This document shows, one piece after another, positions 17,500 through 25,721 of a stretch of DNA of 64,000 bases. A program made the position numbers and the translations under genes. Each line of letters begins with the position of its first letter. Within the stretch, counting starts at the first letter, position 1. The stretch is from assembly GCA_050248795.1 (NCBI GenBank), contig JBFWRS010000010.1:1-64000 (forward strand), read 5' to 3'. Under the pieces are notes generated by a model. It saw only the letters and a program-made list of their open reading frames with translations. It searched no databases and had not been told where the DNA came from. The stretch comes from CAZTDU01 sp050248795. Its GTDB lineage: Bacteria > Pseudomonadota > Gammaproteobacteria > Burkholderiales > SG8-39.

Positions 17500-19347
17500 C
17501 TAGCCCTCGGCCGGGCCATTGACGCCGGACAATTTTTCGTCCGGCTGTTTCGCTACCGCGGCGGTTTCTTCGCTCAGCGGCTGGGCCGCGCGCCGCGGCG
17601 GCACCAGTGGCTTCGGCTTCGCCGTGTTGCCGTGCAGCAGATCGCGGCCGGCCTCGATGCCGCCGGTCATTTCCAGCGCGAAGCGCTCGGCGTCGCGCCG
17701 CCGCACGTCCTCGATGCACGCCGCGGCCTCGGCGTCAGGCACGCCGAGCGCGCGCAGCGCGGCGTCGCTGAAGGCAAGCGCGGACTCGAAGGTCTCGCGC
17801 ACCTGCACATCCGCCCCGGCGGCGACCAGCTTGAGCGAATGCGCGCGATCGTAGGAGCGCACCAGCACGCGCGCGAGCGGGAACTCGGCCTTGGCAATCT
17901 CGAGTATGCGGTTCGCCGCGTCGCGGTCGTCGACGCAGACCGCGATCGCGGCGGCTTCGTCCGCGCCCGAGGCGCGCAGCACGTCCAGCCGCGTGCCGTC
18001 GCCGTAGTACACCTTGAAACCGAAATCCGCCGCGCTGCGGATCATGCCGGTGTCCGAGTCGATGATGGCGACGTCGATGCCGCGCGCGAGCAGCGCCTGG
18101 CTCGCCACCTGGCCGAAGCGGCCGAAGCCGATGATCAGCACGCGGCCCTTGAGCCCGTCGGCCGCGTCGACGCCGTCCATCGATGCGCGTTCCGCCGGCA
18201 GCAGCCAGCGCAGCGCGATCACGCCCAGCGGCGTGATCGCCATCGACACGATGACGATCGCGGTGAGCATCGCATTCGTCCTGCCGTCGACGATCCCGGC
18301 CTGCGCGGCCGCCGCGTACAGCACGAAGGCGAACTCGCCGCCTTGAGCGAGCAGCACGGCGCGGTACAGGCTTTCCGGGTGCTTCGCGCAGATCAGCCGC
18401 GCCACGACGTACACGCCCGCCGCTTTCACCAGCATCAGCACGGCCACGCCGCCGAGGATGGCGAGCCACTCGGCAGCGAACACCGACAGGTCCAGCGACA
18501 TCCCCACGCTGATGAAAAACAGGCCCAGCAGGATGCCGCGGAAGGGCTCGACGTCGGCCTCGAGCTGGTGGCGGAAGGTGGATTCGGACAGCAGCACGCC
18601 GGCGAGGAACGCACCCATCGCCATCGACAAGCCGCCGAGCTGCAACAGCAGCGCAGCGCCCAGCACCACCAGCAGCGCAGCGGCGGTCATGACTTCGCGC
18701 GCGCGCGCGGCGGCGAGCACCCGGAACAGCGGCGACAGCAGGTATCTGCCGGCGACGACCAGGCCGACGACCGACGCCAGCCCCAGCCCGATGTCCTGCC
18801 AGCGCACGCCGCCCTCGCCCCCCGGCGCCATGAAAGCGACCAGCGCGAGCAGCGGCACGATGGCGAGGTCCTCGAGCAGCAGGATGGAGACGATGCGCTG
18901 CCCGCGCACCGAGGACATGTCCCCGCGCTCCTGCAGGATCTGCATGACGATCGCGGTGGAGGACAGCACGAAGCCCATCGCGGCGATGAACGCCACGGCC
19001 GGCGCAAGCCCTCCCAGCACGCCGACGCCGGTGAGCAGCGCGCCGCAGACCGCCACCTGCGCCGCGCCGAGGCCGAAGATCTCGCCGCGCAGGCTCCACA
19101 GCCGCGACGGCTGCATCTCGAGCCCGATCAGGAACAGGAACAGCACCACGCCGAGTTCGGCGACATGCAGGATCGCCTGCGGATCGGAAAAGAGCGCGAG
19201 CCCGAACGGGCCGATCGCGAGGCCCGCGGCAAGATAGCCGAGCACCGAGCCCAGGCCGAGGCGCTTGAACAGCGGCACCGCGACCACGCCCGCGGCGAGC
19301 AGCGCCACCACGCGTGCAAGGTCATTACCGTGCGCTTCGACCGCCAT
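17500..19347 (-). CDS. KefB/KefC-type cation:proton antiporter with RCK domain
   Basis: A 615-residue protein. The N-terminal part has about twelve membrane helices of the CPA2 family (LGLGSVLGYLAAGLAIGP at helix 2, FLIGLEMQPSRLW after helix 3). A TrkA-N/RCK Rossmann domain follows from about 410 (VLIIGFGRFGQVASQ, with acidic IIDSD). It exports K+ (or Na+) in exchange for protons and is gated by ligand bound to the RCK domain. The C-terminal tail is charged. I prefer the ATG at 19347; a GTG at 19368 would add seven residues. The gene is divergent from the MBL gene and shares a very short upstream region with it. Confidence 0.88.
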   Translation of the reverse strand: MAVEAHGNDLARVVALLAAGVVAVPLFKRLGLGSVLGYLAAGLAIGPFGLALFSDPQAILHVAELGVVLFLFLIGLEMQPSRLWSLRGEIFGLGAAQVAVCGALLTGVGVLGGLAPAVAFIAAMGFVLSSTAIVMQILQERGDMSSVRGQRIVSILLLEDLAIVPLLALVAFMAPGGEGGVRWQDIGLGLASVVGLVVAGRYLLSPLFRVLAAARAREVMTAAALLVVLGAALLLQLGGLSMAMGAFLAGVLLSESTFRHQLEADVEPFRGILLGLFFISVGMSLDLSVFAAEWLAILGGVAVLMLVKAAGVYVVARLICAKHPESLYRAVLLAQGGEFAFVLYAAAAQAGIVDGRTNAMLTAIVIVSMAITPLGVIALRWLLPAERASMDGVDAADGLKGRVLIIGFGRFGQVASQALLARGIDVAIIDSDTGMIRSAADFGFKVYYGDGTRLDVLRASGADEAAAIAVCVDDRDAANRILEIAKAEFPLARVLVRSYDRAHSLKLVAAGADVQVRETFESALAFSDAALRALGVPDAEAAACIEDVRRRDAERFALEMTGGIEAGRDLLHGNTAKPKPLVPPRRAAQPLSEETAAVAKQPDEKLSGVNGPAEG

Positions 19348-19369
19348 CGTGTGGCGGATTCTACGCACC

Positions 19370-19375
19370 TATAAT
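19370..19375 (+). promoter_or_regulatory. -10 element of a leaderless promoter for the MBL hydrolase
   Basis: A perfect TATAAT ends six bases before the ATG at 19382, so transcription would begin at the start codon itself. No ribosome site is present, consistent with a leaderless message. No convincing -35 is visible. Confidence 0.5.
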
Positions 19376-19381
19376 CGGCGC

Positions 19382-20227
19382 ATGAAACTGCATACGCTTG
19401 GAACCGGCGGCCCGCGCCTCGACGCAGAACGCAACTCTGCCTGCCACGTGCTGGAGGTCGCTTCGCAGCACCTGATGTTCGACATCGGCCGCGGCGCGAT
19501 ACAGAGCGTGGCCAGGAAAGGCCTGCCGATCGCAGCGATCGGACCGCTGTTCATCTCGCACCACCACGTCGACCACATCGGCGAGTTCGCCAACTACCTG
19601 ATCACGAGCTGGATCGAGGGCCGCAGGAAACCGCTGCGCGTCTACGGCCCGCCGGGCACCGCGGCGATCATCGACGTGCTGCTGAAGTCGGTCTACGACC
19701 GCGACGTGGCGTTCCGCACCGAGGGAGAAACCGCGTTCGGTCCCTTCGTCGGCGCCGAGGTAATCGAGCTTCGCGGCGGCCAGTCGGTCGAGGGCGACGG
19801 CTGGCGCGTGCGCTGCGAGGAAGTCGAGCACGGCCACGGCCTGCCGTTCGGGCCGCTGTTCCGCTCGCGCTGGATCTGTTTTTCCTACCGCGTCGAGGCC
19901 GAGGGCAAGGTGTTCTCGTTCAGCGGCGATGCGGTGATGTGCGAGCCGCTGTTGCGCATGGCGGCAGGCGCCGACCTGCACCTGCAGTGCTGCTACATGC
20001 CGGCGTCGGCGATGGTGAACGCGCACCTGAAGGGCGTGGGCAAGTACACGCTGGCGTGCTCCGACACCGTCGGCAAGATCGCCGCGCAGGCCGGCGTGAA
20101 GCGCCTGGTGCTCACGCACTTCAAGCAGACGACGCCGGCGGCACTGGCCGAGATCGAGGCCGACGTGCGCAAGGACTACGCGGGGCCGCTTGCGCTGTCC
20201 AGGGACCTCGACGAGTTCACGATCTAG
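19382..20227 (+). CDS. MBL-fold hydrolase (RNase Z / arylsulfatase-like)
   Basis: A 281-residue protein with the zinc motif HxHxDH at 60-65 (SHHHVDHIGE), a FSGDAVMCEPL segment supplying a later acidic ligand, and a final histidine in LVLTHFKQT. This is the RNase Z-like branch of the metallo-beta-lactamase fold. It has no signal peptide. The frame is open upstream, but the homologous start is MKLHTLGTGG at 19382. It converges with the GGDEF gene, one base apart. The substrate (tRNA, phosphodiester or lactone) cannot be decided. Confidence 0.8.
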   Translation: MKLHTLGTGGPRLDAERNSACHVLEVASQHLMFDIGRGAIQSVARKGLPIAAIGPLFISHHHVDHIGEFANYLITSWIEGRRKPLRVYGPPGTAAIIDVLLKSVYDRDVAFRTEGETAFGPFVGAEVIELRGGQSVEGDGWRVRCEEVEHGHGLPFGPLFRSRWICFSYRVEAEGKVFSFSGDAVMCEPLLRMAAGADLHLQCCYMPASAMVNAHLKGVGKYTLACSDTVGKIAAQAGVKRLVLTHFKQTTPAALAEIEADVRKDYAGPLALSRDLDEFTI

Positions 20228-20228
20228 A

Positions 20229-21185
20229 TCAGGGGACGACGACCACCCGATTGCCGTCGCCCTGCTTCGCGGCATGCATCGCTTTTTCCGCGGCCTGCAC
20301 GAGGTCGTCGAGCGACCAGCCTTCGCGCCACGCCGCCGCGCCGCCCGAGACCGTGATCGTCAGCGATCGCCCGTCGTCGAGGGTGATCGACGCGGCCTCG
20401 ATCGAGGTGCGCAGCCGCTCGAGCGCGACGAGCGCCCGGTCGAGCCGCGTGTCGGGCAACAGCACGCAGAACTCGTCGCCGCCGTAGCGCGCGAGCAGGT
20501 CGCCGGGCCGGAAGTGCTGCTGCAGGGCGCGGGCCACCCACATCAGCACCTTGTCGCCGCCGGGTTGGCCGTAGGTGTCGTTCACCGCCTTGAAGCCATC
20601 GATGTCCAGCATCGCGAGCGCGAGCGGCTGCCCGCCGCGCGCGCAGCGGTCGATCTGCCGGAGGAACACCTCGTTCATCCAGCGCCGGTTGTGCAGGCTG
20701 GTGAGCGCGTCGATGGTCGAGATCGCCCGCAGCTGCGCCTCCTGCTTCAGGACCTCGAGGATCACGGCGTTGTTGCGCCGGATGCGCTCGGTGAAAACCT
20801 GCATCATGTTGAGCGCGATGGCGTGCTCGGCGCGCATCAGCTCCCAGATGTGGTCGGGGTTGGTCATCAGCAGCTGCGAGGGTTCGAGCGCCACGACCGA
20901 CGCGGAGGCCGCCTCGTCGTCGAGGATTGCCATCTCGCCGACGCACTCGCCGGGATGCACGTAGGCCACGGGGATCCGGTTCTCGGCATCGAGGTGGATC
21001 GCGAGCTTGCCCGAGACGAGCAGGTAGATTACCGCGTTGCGCTGGCCGAGCTCGAGCAGCACCGCGCCGGGGCGCAGCGTGATCTCGCCCGTGGGCTTCA
21101 GGCGCTCACGGATCTTCTCGATGGGTACGCCTTCGAACAGGCGCGATCGCGCGAGGGTGGCGAGTTCGGATTCGTTCAAGGACAT
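20229..21185 (-). CDS. Cyclic-nucleotide-binding domain diguanylate cyclase
   Basis: A 318-residue protein. Residues about 15-115 are a CAP_ED-type cyclic-nucleotide-binding domain (PGAVLLELGQRNAVIYLLVSG, then GECVGEMAIL). Residues about 155-315 are a GGDEF domain with an intact active site (RYGGDEFCVLLP) and an inhibitory RxxD site five residues before it (RPGD). It should make c-di-GMP from GTP, inhibited by product and perhaps gated by cAMP or a related ligand. It has no membrane segment. A class III cyclic-nucleotide phosphodiesterase-like gene lies 2 kb away at 23015-23845. Confidence 0.9.
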   Translation of the reverse strand: MSLNESELATLARSRLFEGVPIEKIRERLKPTGEITLRPGAVLLELGQRNAVIYLLVSGKLAIHLDAENRIPVAYVHPGECVGEMAILDDEAASASVVALEPSQLLMTNPDHIWELMRAEHAIALNMMQVFTERIRRNNAVILEVLKQEAQLRAISTIDALTSLHNRRWMNEVFLRQIDRCARGGQPLALAMLDIDGFKAVNDTYGQPGGDKVLMWVARALQQHFRPGDLLARYGGDEFCVLLPDTRLDRALVALERLRTSIEAASITLDDGRSLTITVSGGAAAWREGWSLDDLVQAAEKAMHAAKQGDGNRVVVVP

Positions 21186-21261
21186 GTACGTTTGCTCCGG
21201 CCCCGGGTGCCATCTTCAACACGAAGCACGCAATCGCCCGGGGACGCTATTCTGCCCGCAT

Positions 21262-22224
21262 CTAGTCGAGCTTCGCCCCGGTAGAGACCACGAGCTTCTT
21301 CCACTTCGCGGCTTCGTCGAGGATGAAGCGGCCGAATTCCGGCGCGCTCATGCTGCCGGTCTCGGTGCCGAGCGTCGCCAGCCGCGCGGAAACATCGGGC
21401 TGCTTCAGCGCCTTGACGATCTCCGCGTTCAGTTTGGCGACGATCTCGGCAGGCACGCCGGCGGGCGCGACGATGCCGCCCCAGCCGTAGAGGTCGTAGC
21501 CGGCGAGGCCGGATTCATGCAGCGTCGGCAGGTCGGGCAGCAGCCTGGAGCGATCCCTGGTGGTCACCGCCAGCGCGCGCGTGCGGCCGGCCTTGACGTG
21601 CGGGATGGACGACACCGCGGTGTCGAACATCACCTGCACCTGCCCGCCGATGAGGTCGGCCTGCGCCGGCGCGGAGCCCTTGTACGGGATGTGCACCATC
21701 TTGACGCCCGCGAGCTGGTTGAAGAGCTCGCCGGCCAGGTGCGGCGGGCTCGCGTTGCCGATGGAAGCAAAATTCAGCGCCCCCGGCTTGGACTTCGCCA
21801 GCGCGATCGCCTCGGCAACCGACTTCGCCGGCACGCCCGGGTTCACCAGCATCACCAGCGGGAACTTGCCCAGCAGCGCGATCGGCGAGAAATCCTTCGC
21901 CAGGTCGTAAGGCACCCTGGGGAACAGGCTCGGGTTGATCGCCAGCGCCGCCGGGAAGTACTGCAGCGTATAGCCGTCGGGCGCGGACTTCACCAGCAGC
22001 TCGGTGGCGATGTTGCCGCTGGCACCGGGCTTGGCGTCGACGATGATCGGCTGGCCCCACGCCTCGGTGAGCTTCTGGCCGACCAGGCGCACCTGCGTCT
22101 CGCCGCCCGAACCGGGCGGGAAGCCGATGATGATGCGGATCGGTTTGGACGGATACGCCTGGGCCAGCGCGGCGGGCGCGGCAAGCGAACACGCGAGGAC
22201 GATCAGAAGCCGGACGACATTCAT
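21262..22224 (-). CDS. Bug-family (TTT) periplasmic solute receptor
   Basis: A 320-residue protein with a signal peptide (MNVVRLLIVLACSLAAPAALAQ) and the Bug family signatures YPSKPIRIIIGFPPGSGGE at the mature N-terminus and WGQPIIVDAKPGASGNIATE. It binds a carboxylate or similar small ligand in the periplasm. No TctA/TctB permease genes are adjacent, which is the rule for the expanded Bug receptors of Burkholderiales. It appears monocistronic; about 77 bases separate it from the start of the GGDEF gene. The ligand is unknown. Confidence 0.92.
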   Translation of the reverse strand: MNVVRLLIVLACSLAAPAALAQAYPSKPIRIIIGFPPGSGGETQVRLVGQKLTEAWGQPIIVDAKPGASGNIATELLVKSAPDGYTLQYFPAALAINPSLFPRVPYDLAKDFSPIALLGKFPLVMLVNPGVPAKSVAEAIALAKSKPGALNFASIGNASPPHLAGELFNQLAGVKMVHIPYKGSAPAQADLIGGQVQVMFDTAVSSIPHVKAGRTRALAVTTRDRSRLLPDLPTLHESGLAGYDLYGWGGIVAPAGVPAEIVAKLNAEIVKALKQPDVSARLATLGTETGSMSAPEFGRFILDEAAKWKKLVVSTGAKLD

Positions 22225-22314
22225 GGCGGTGCTCCAGAGTGGGTGACGCCGAATCCTAAAGCAAATGCCGCGCCACGTTCAGCGCCCGATGCCCGCGCCT
22301 GCTTCCCAGGAAGC

Positions 22315-22509
22315 TCAGCCTGCCGATTTGCGGCTGCGCGGCCCGGCGATGAACCAGATGATCAGGCCGAGCAGGGGCAGCAGCAGTACCAGCACGATCC
22401 ACAGCGCCTTGGCGCCGGGCGAGGAACCGCTCTGGGCGATATGGATGATTGCCCAGATGTCCGCGACCAGTATCAGCAGCCCGAAAATACCGCCGACTTC
22501 GATGCCCAT
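22315..22509 (-). CDS. PLDc_N-type small membrane protein
   Basis: A 64-residue protein with two membrane helices (GGIFGLLILVADIWAIIHI and KALWIVLVLLLPLLGLIIWF) and the conserved W-F/L pattern of the phospholipase D N-terminal domain (PLDc_N), which here stands alone without any catalytic domain. Stand-alone copies are common and their role is unknown. The C-terminus is basic and probably cytoplasmic. Confidence 0.75.
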   Translation of the reverse strand: MGIEVGGIFGLLILVADIWAIIHIAQSGSSPGAKALWIVLVLLLPLLGLIIWFIAGPRSRKSAG

Positions 22510-22559
22510 GTGAGTTCTCCGCGCAGGATTGGTCCCGCCAGTTTACTTTCTGCAGCCGT

Positions 22560-23012
22560 TCAGCGCGCCTTGATGAGGTACGTATGGCGTACCAGCGCCA
22601 CCTGAGTCCCCGCGGCGTTCGTGATGCGCACGGCGAAACGCACGAAGCCCTGCCGGCCGGAACGCGTCGGGCGAATATCTTCGACCGAGAACTCGGTGCT
22701 GAGCGTGTCGCCCGCCAGCACCGGGGCGAGAAACTTCGCGTCCTGCTCGACGAAGGCCACCATGGATTCCTCCAGCCGGGCCGACAGCGGCGTCGCGCCA
22801 AGCGCGCTCACCGCCACCACCAGCAGGCCGTGCGCCAGCGGCTTGCCGAAGCGGGTCGTCCTCGCATAAGCCTCGTCGTAATGCAGCGGATGCGCGTCGC
22901 CGGTCATGCGCGCGAACAGCGCGAACTCCTCCTGGCCCACGGTACGCGTCTGGCCGGGATACACCTGGCCGGGCGCGAAGTCCTCGAAATAAAGCTGTGT
23001 AGCGTTGTCCAT
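22560..23012 (-). CDS. MaoC-family (hotdog) dehydratase
   Basis: A 150-residue protein of the R-specific enoyl-CoA hydratase/MaoC hotdog type: FEDFAPGQVYPGQTRTV at the start and the catalytic Asp/His pair in TGDAHPLHYDEAYA, followed by GKPLAHGLLV. It hydrates or dehydrates acyl-CoA esters. The frame extends upstream, but the ATG at 23012 lies two bases after the stop of the phosphodiesterase gene, showing translational coupling. The substrate is unknown. Confidence 0.85.
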   Translation of the reverse strand: MDNATQLYFEDFAPGQVYPGQTRTVGQEEFALFARMTGDAHPLHYDEAYARTTRFGKPLAHGLLVVAVSALGATPLSARLEESMVAFVEQDAKFLAPVLAGDTLSTEFSVEDIRPTRSGRQGFVRFAVRITNAAGTQVALVRHTYLIKAR

Positions 23013-23014
23013 GC

Positions 23015-23845
23015 TCAGTCGATCAGCGCGCCGTCCTCGTGGAAGGGATACGGGCCGGCGAACGACCCGACGAACGCGGTGTGCGTCACCACGCCGCTCG
23101 CAGGCGTGTACGCGTGCACGCGGTACGCAGGCGGCTCCATGGCGAACTGCGAGCGCGCGTCCGTCGCGAGGTCCAGCACCACCTGGTGCGCGGCGCTCGG
23201 CGCGGTGCTGGCGATGGTGCCGGCGAAGCGGGTCTCGATCGGCCGGTGCAGGTGCCCGCACAGCACGCGCTCGACCTGCGGGTGGCGGCGGATCACGGCT
23301 GCGAGCGCATCGGCGCCCGTGAGCCCCTGCTCGTCCATGTGGCCGATGTGCGTGGCGAACGGCGGATGGTGCATCAGCACCAGCGTCGGACGCCCCGGCT
23401 GCTCGGCCAGCCGCGCGTCCAGCCACGCGAGCCGCGCCTCGCACAGCTCGCCGCGGCCTTCGCCCGGCACCAGCGTATCCAGCGCGACGATGCGCAAGGG
23501 GTGCCGGTCGATCGCGTACTGCACGAAGCCGGGCATCTGGCGCAGGTAGTCATGCTCGGGAAACGCGGCGCACAGCGCCTCGCGCTCGTCGTGGTTGCCC
23601 GGAACCAGGTACACCGGCATGGCGAGAGGCGCGATCAGTTCGCGCAGCACCGCGTACTCCTCCGGCCGGCCGAAATCGGTCAGGTCGCCGGTGAACACCA
23701 CGACATCCGGCTGCTGCGGCAGCGCCAGCAGGTGCGCGATGCAGTCGCGCAGCATGCCGGCGGTATCGACGACGCGGTACGACAACTGCCCCGCGGCCTT
23801 GATGTGCAGGTCGCTCAGTTGCGCGACCAGGAACGGGCGCTGCAC
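23015..23845 (-). CDS. Class III cyclic-nucleotide phosphodiesterase-like metallophosphatase (CpdA-like)
   Basis: A 276-residue protein with all five metallophosphoesterase motifs: SDLH (11-14), TGDLTD, GNHDE, LMHHPPF and CGHLHRP. The layout matches CpdA, which hydrolyses 3',5'-cAMP in the cytoplasm. Its start is GTG, ten bases after the upstream Bug receptor, and its stop couples to the MaoC gene. It could act together with the nearby cyclic-nucleotide-binding diguanylate cyclase, but that is an inference from distance only. Confidence 0.85.
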   Translation of the reverse strand: MQRPFLVAQLSDLHIKAAGQLSYRVVDTAGMLRDCIAHLLALPQQPDVVVFTGDLTDFGRPEEYAVLRELIAPLAMPVYLVPGNHDEREALCAAFPEHDYLRQMPGFVQYAIDRHPLRIVALDTLVPGEGRGELCEARLAWLDARLAEQPGRPTLVLMHHPPFATHIGHMDEQGLTGADALAAVIRRHPQVERVLCGHLHRPIETRFAGTIASTAPSAAHQVVLDLATDARSQFAMEPPAYRVHAYTPASGVVTHTAFVGSFAGPYPFHEDGALID

Positions 23846-23855
23846 GCGGCCGCGC

Positions 23856-24821
23856 CTACTCGAGCTTGATGCCGGCCTGCTTGATCACCTTCGCCCAGCG
23901 GTCGATGTCCGCCTCGATGTACTTCTGCAGGTCCTGCGGCGTGCCGGGCTTGAGTTCGGCGCCGACGTTCGTCAGCCGCTTGGCCACTGCCGGGTTCTTC
24001 ATCGCCGCGTTGATCTGCGTGTTCAGCTTCGCCACCACGTCGGCGGGGGTGCCTGCCGGCGCGAGGTAGGCGAACCAGGTGCTGACTTCGAAGCCCGGGT
24101 AGCCGCTTTCCGCCACCGTGGGCAGGTTCGGCATCGCCGGCGAGCGCGCCGGCGTCGTCACCGCGAGGCCGCGCAACTGCCCGGCCTGGATGCGCGACTT
24201 CGCCAGCGCCATGGTCAGCGGCATCATGTGCACCTCGCCCGAAATGATCGCGGTGACCGCGGCGGGCTGGCCGTTGTAGGGTATGTGCACGACGAACATG
24301 CCGGACATCTGCTTCAGCATCTCGGCGGCGAGGTGCACCGACGAGCCCGCGCCCGCAGACGCGTAGTTGAGCTTGCCAGGCCGCGCCTTGGCATAGGCGA
24401 CGAGCTCCTGCAGCGATTGCACCGGCACCGACGGGTGCACGACGATGACGTTCGGGATCACGCCGACCATCGCCACCGGGGCGAAGCTCTTGATCGGGTG
24501 CCACGACAGCTTCGGATACAGGCTGATGTTCACCGCGTGCGCCGGACTGGCAACGATCAGCGTGTGACCGTCGGGCGCCGAACGCGCCACCGCCTCGGTG
24601 CCGATGTTGCTGGCGGCGCCGACGCGGTTCTCCACCACCACCGGCTGTCCGAGAGACTGCGACAGCGGCTCGCCGATCGAGCGCGCGATGACATCGACGA
24701 CGCCGCCCGCGGGATACGGCACGATGACCTTCACCGGCTTGGATGGGAACGCCTGGGCGGCCACGGCCAGGGGCAGTGCCGCGAGCGCGGCGGCAAGTGC
24801 AAGCGTGCGAAACAGATTCAC
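23856..24821 (-). CDS. Bug-family (TTT) periplasmic solute receptor
   Basis: A 321-residue protein with a cleavable signal peptide (ends ALPLAVAAQAFPSKPVK) and Bug signatures IVPYPAGGVVDVIAR and LGQPVVVENRVGAASNIGTE. It lies directly upstream of the CpdA-like and MaoC-like genes, so all three may be co-transcribed, which would suggest an organic acid degraded through a CoA ester. No permease is adjacent. The ligand is not predictable. Confidence 0.92.
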   Translation of the reverse strand: MNLFRTLALAAALAALPLAVAAQAFPSKPVKVIVPYPAGGVVDVIARSIGEPLSQSLGQPVVVENRVGAASNIGTEAVARSAPDGHTLIVASPAHAVNISLYPKLSWHPIKSFAPVAMVGVIPNVIVVHPSVPVQSLQELVAYAKARPGKLNYASAGAGSSVHLAAEMLKQMSGMFVVHIPYNGQPAAVTAIISGEVHMMPLTMALAKSRIQAGQLRGLAVTTPARSPAMPNLPTVAESGYPGFEVSTWFAYLAPAGTPADVVAKLNTQINAAMKNPAVAKRLTNVGAELKPGTPQDLQKYIEADIDRWAKVIKQAGIKLE

Positions 24822-24950
24822 GACGGTCTCCTCGGTTGAGTCGATCGGATCGGCAGCGCCGTCCGGAACGCCCGATGCTAGTCGGGCACGAAGACGATTA
24901 TCACCCGCTGGCGGCGTGTTTCGCCATGCGATCAGCGCATGTGGCCGTCG

Positions 24951-25721
24951 TCAGCCGGCCTTCTTCAGTCTCCCCGCGGCCTCGAGGATCGGGCCGATGA
25001 CGTCCATCGGCACCGGGAACACGATGGTGGAAGTCTTGTCGCCGGCGATCTGCGTCAGCGTCTGCAGGTAGCGCAGCTGCATCGCCTCGGCGCGCTGCGA
25101 CAGCACGCCCGCCGCCTCGAGCAGCTTCTCGGCAGCCTCCTGCTCGCCCTGGGCGTGGATGACCTTCGCGCGCCGCGCGCGCTCGGCCTCGGCCTGCTGC
25201 GCGATCGCGCGCACCATGGAGTCGTTGAGGTCCACGTGCTTGATCTCGACGTTCGCTACCTTGATGCCCCAGGCGTCGGTCTGCGCATCGAGCACGGTCT
25301 GGATGTCCAGGTTCAGCTTCTCGCGCTCGGCGAGCATCTCGTCCAGCTCATGCTTGCCGAGCACCGAGCGCAGCGTGGTCTGCGCAAGCTGGCTGGTGGC
25401 CTCCATGTAATTGGCCACCTGGATGATGGCGAGCTGCGGATCGACGACGCGGAAGTACACCACCGCGTTCACCTTCACCGACACGTTGTCGCGCGAAATC
25501 ACGTCCTGGCTCGGCACGTCCAGCACCAGCGTGCGCAGGTCCACGCGCACCATCTGCTGGATGCCGGGCACGACGATGATCAGTCCCGGCCCCTTCACCG
25601 CCTGGAAGCGTCCGAGCAGGAACACCACGCCGCGCTCGTATTCGCGCAGGATGCGCAGCGAGGCGATTACCAGGATCACCAGCAGGGCCAGCGCACCGAA
25701 TCCGAAGTTCAGCATGTTCAT
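24951..25721 (-). CDS. Slipin (SPFH/band 7 membrane protein)
   Basis: A 256-residue protein: one N-terminal membrane helix (FGALALLVILVIASLRIL), then the SPFH domain (GVVFLLGRFQAVKGPGLIIVVPGI; VSVKVNAVVYFRVVDP; the ANYMEATSQLAQTTLRSVLG segment) and an Ala/Glu-rich helical region (QQAEAERARRAKVIHAQGEQEAAEK). It forms membrane microdomain oligomers. It overlaps the stop of the NfeD protease gene by four bases (ATGA), the conserved nfeD-slipin pair in which the protease is thought to cut the slipin. Confidence 0.93.
   Translation of the reverse strand: MNMLNFGFGALALLVILVIASLRILREYERGVVFLLGRFQAVKGPGLIIVVPGIQQMVRVDLRTLVLDVPSQDVISRDNVSVKVNAVVYFRVVDPQLAIIQVANYMEATSQLAQTTLRSVLGKHELDEMLAEREKLNLDIQTVLDAQTDAWGIKVANVEIKHVDLNDSMVRAIAQQAEAERARRAKVIHAQGEQEAAEKLLEAAGVLSQRAEAMQLRYLQTLTQIAGDKTSTIVFPVPMDVIGPILEAAGRLKKAG

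Noticed and set aside
17632..19374. 580-residue plus-strand open frame opposite the antiporter gene
   Set aside because: Arg/His/Gln-rich shadow with no fold signature; the minus strand encodes a complete KefB-type antiporter.
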